Source: Solirubrobacterales bacterium
Lineage (GTDB): Bacteria > Actinomycetota > Thermoleophilia > Solirubrobacterales > Solirubrobacteraceae
Direction of reading: 5' to 3'
Length of the DNA: 7,214 nt
Assembly (NCBI GenBank): GCA_025963955.1
Contig: JAOPZU010000618.1
Coordinates: 1 to 7,214, forward strand
Shown: positions 6,768 through 7,214 of the stretch, one piece after another
How the letters are laid out: the number at the start of each line of letters is the position of its first letter
Position numbering within the stretch: the first letter of the stretch is position 1
The notes under the pieces: model-generated
Database searches by the model: none
What the model saw: the letters and a program-made list of their open reading frames with translations, nothing else
Told to the model about the DNA's origin: nothing
Program-made: the position numbers and the translations under genes

Positions 6768-6773
6768 AGCGTA
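6768..6773 (-). promoter_or_regulatory. Possible -10 element (TACGCT) for the TPM-like gene
   Basis: In the 18-base gap between two minus-strand genes, TACGCT fits TANNNT and ends 11 bases before the ATG at 6756. That would leave a leader of only about four bases. No -35 box stands out and there is no Shine-Dalgarno sequence. It may be an internal promoter or chance. Confidence 0.22.
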
Positions 6774-6774
6774 G

Positions 6775-7214
6775 TCAGGGGCGCAGGTGCGTGACGCCGT
6801 CCGGCGGGAAGCCGTAGGTGGCGTGGACGGGAACGGACGGGCCGCCCACGACCACGACGAGCTGCGCGTGGTGCATGAGCGGGACGTTCCGCACCGGGCC
6901 GCGCCACCGCTCGCCGTCGACCCAGACGCGGACGCGCCCGTGGAAGCCGAGCAGGCGCTGCTCGCCCAGCGGCCGGCCCCAGACGGCGAACAGGCTGCCG
7001 AGGGTGGCCCGCGTCCCGGGGGTGAGCTCGATCACGCCGGTGGGCTCGCTCGTGCGCAGCGCCGCCAGGCAGCGGCCGCCGAGGACGAACGCGCCCCGCC
7101 GGCGGCGCGGTGGTGCGACCCCGATCCCGGCGGGGACGATGACGGTCCGGCCCCGGGCGAAGAGCTCGACGTGGACCGCGTCGTGGGGTCGCGAGGCGGC
7201 GCCGGTGCGGCACG
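6775..7214 (-). CDS. Conserved protein of unknown function, 5' end outside the window
   Basis: C-terminal 145 residues of a minus-strand gene whose frame is open to the window edge; the true start is beyond it. It resembles a family, usually annotated hypothetical, that I recall as having HxHxHL, VPAGIGI, CxxWLHTHxxxGVIHIE, FTLGxFFxxWGxPL and a final hydrophobic strand before a Pro-rich end. Here one can see HDAVHVELFARGRTVIVPAGIGV (10-32), CLAALRTSEPTGVIEL (48-63), TLGSLFAVWGRPLGEQRLL (71-89), RVRVWVDGERWRGPVRNVPL (94-113) and HHAQLVVVVGGP (115-126). The His-rich HTH and IH positions are replaced by RTS and IE. The overall beta-strand pattern suggests a compact extracytoplasmic domain. A shorter reading from GTG 7035 would cut through the conserved domain and is not favoured. 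It is probably the upstream member of the operon with the TPM-like and Fur-family genes. The family comparison is from memory and its function is unknown. Confidence 0.7.
   Translation of the reverse strand, partial: CRTGAASRPHDAVHVELFARGRTVIVPAGIGVAPPRRRRGAFVLGGRCLAALRTSEPTGVIELTPGTRATLGSLFAVWGRPLGEQRLLGFHGRVRVWVDGERWRGPVRNVPLMHHAQLVVVVGGPSVPVHATYGFPPDGVTHLRP

Noticed and set aside
6775..7035. Complete 86-residue gene starting at GTG 7035
   Set aside because: The frame stays open to the window edge and the conserved family features (VPAGIGV and the Cys-containing strand) lie upstream of 7035, so it is a truncated view of a longer gene.
6047..7213. Extension of the Fur-family frame far upstream, giving a 548-residue fusion
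   Set aside because: The added part is Arg/Pro/Ala-rich noise covering the TPM-like and edge genes; ATG 6046 gives the normal family length.
1..7214. tRNA, rRNA, CRISPR repeats, transposons, riboswitch
   Set aside because: Gaps between genes are at most 89 bases, no repeated units or transposase motifs were seen, and no RNA-gene-like folding was found by eye.

Overview
This is an ordinary-looking but densely coded stretch of a very GC-rich bacterial chromosome. Third codon positions are almost always G or C, GTG starts are used, and clear Shine-Dalgarno sites are rare. The protein variants (a TPM-like anchored protein, an HTH-motif secreted-type family, an AbrB-duplication permease) suggest an actinobacterium, perhaps of the Thermoleophilia/Solirubrobacterales group. 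That placement is inference from sequence style, not proof.

Layout, plus strand: the 3' part of a zinc/manganese ABC substrate-binding protein gene (znuA-like, 1-437) overlaps an ABC ATPase gene (znuC-like, 416-1192). Three bases later comes the ABC-3 permease gene (znuB-like, 1196-2056), and ten bases after that an AbrB-duplication family membrane protein gene (2067-3128). These four look like one transcription unit. An 89-base gap with a perfect 17-bp palindrome and a plausible -10 box leads to a large MMPL-family (RND-type) exporter gene (3218-5533).

Layout, minus strand, convergent with the MMPL gene: a gene cut by the window edge (7214-6775) for a conserved family of unknown function, then a signal-peptide protein with a TPM-like domain and one C-terminal membrane anchor (6756-6058), then a Fur-family metalloregulator (6046-5567). 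Spacings are 18 and 11 bases, so this also looks like one operon. A perfect 8-bp hairpin sits between the two convergent units at 5552-5573.

How they may work together: the ABC system imports zinc (or manganese), and a nearby Fur-family protein is the natural candidate for its repressor (Zur-like). The roles of the AbrB-type permease, MMPL exporter and the two envelope proteins in metal handling are not established by the sequence. All gaps are short, with no stretch over 300 bases without a gene. I saw no RNA gene, mobile element, CRISPR array or clear new defence-type system.
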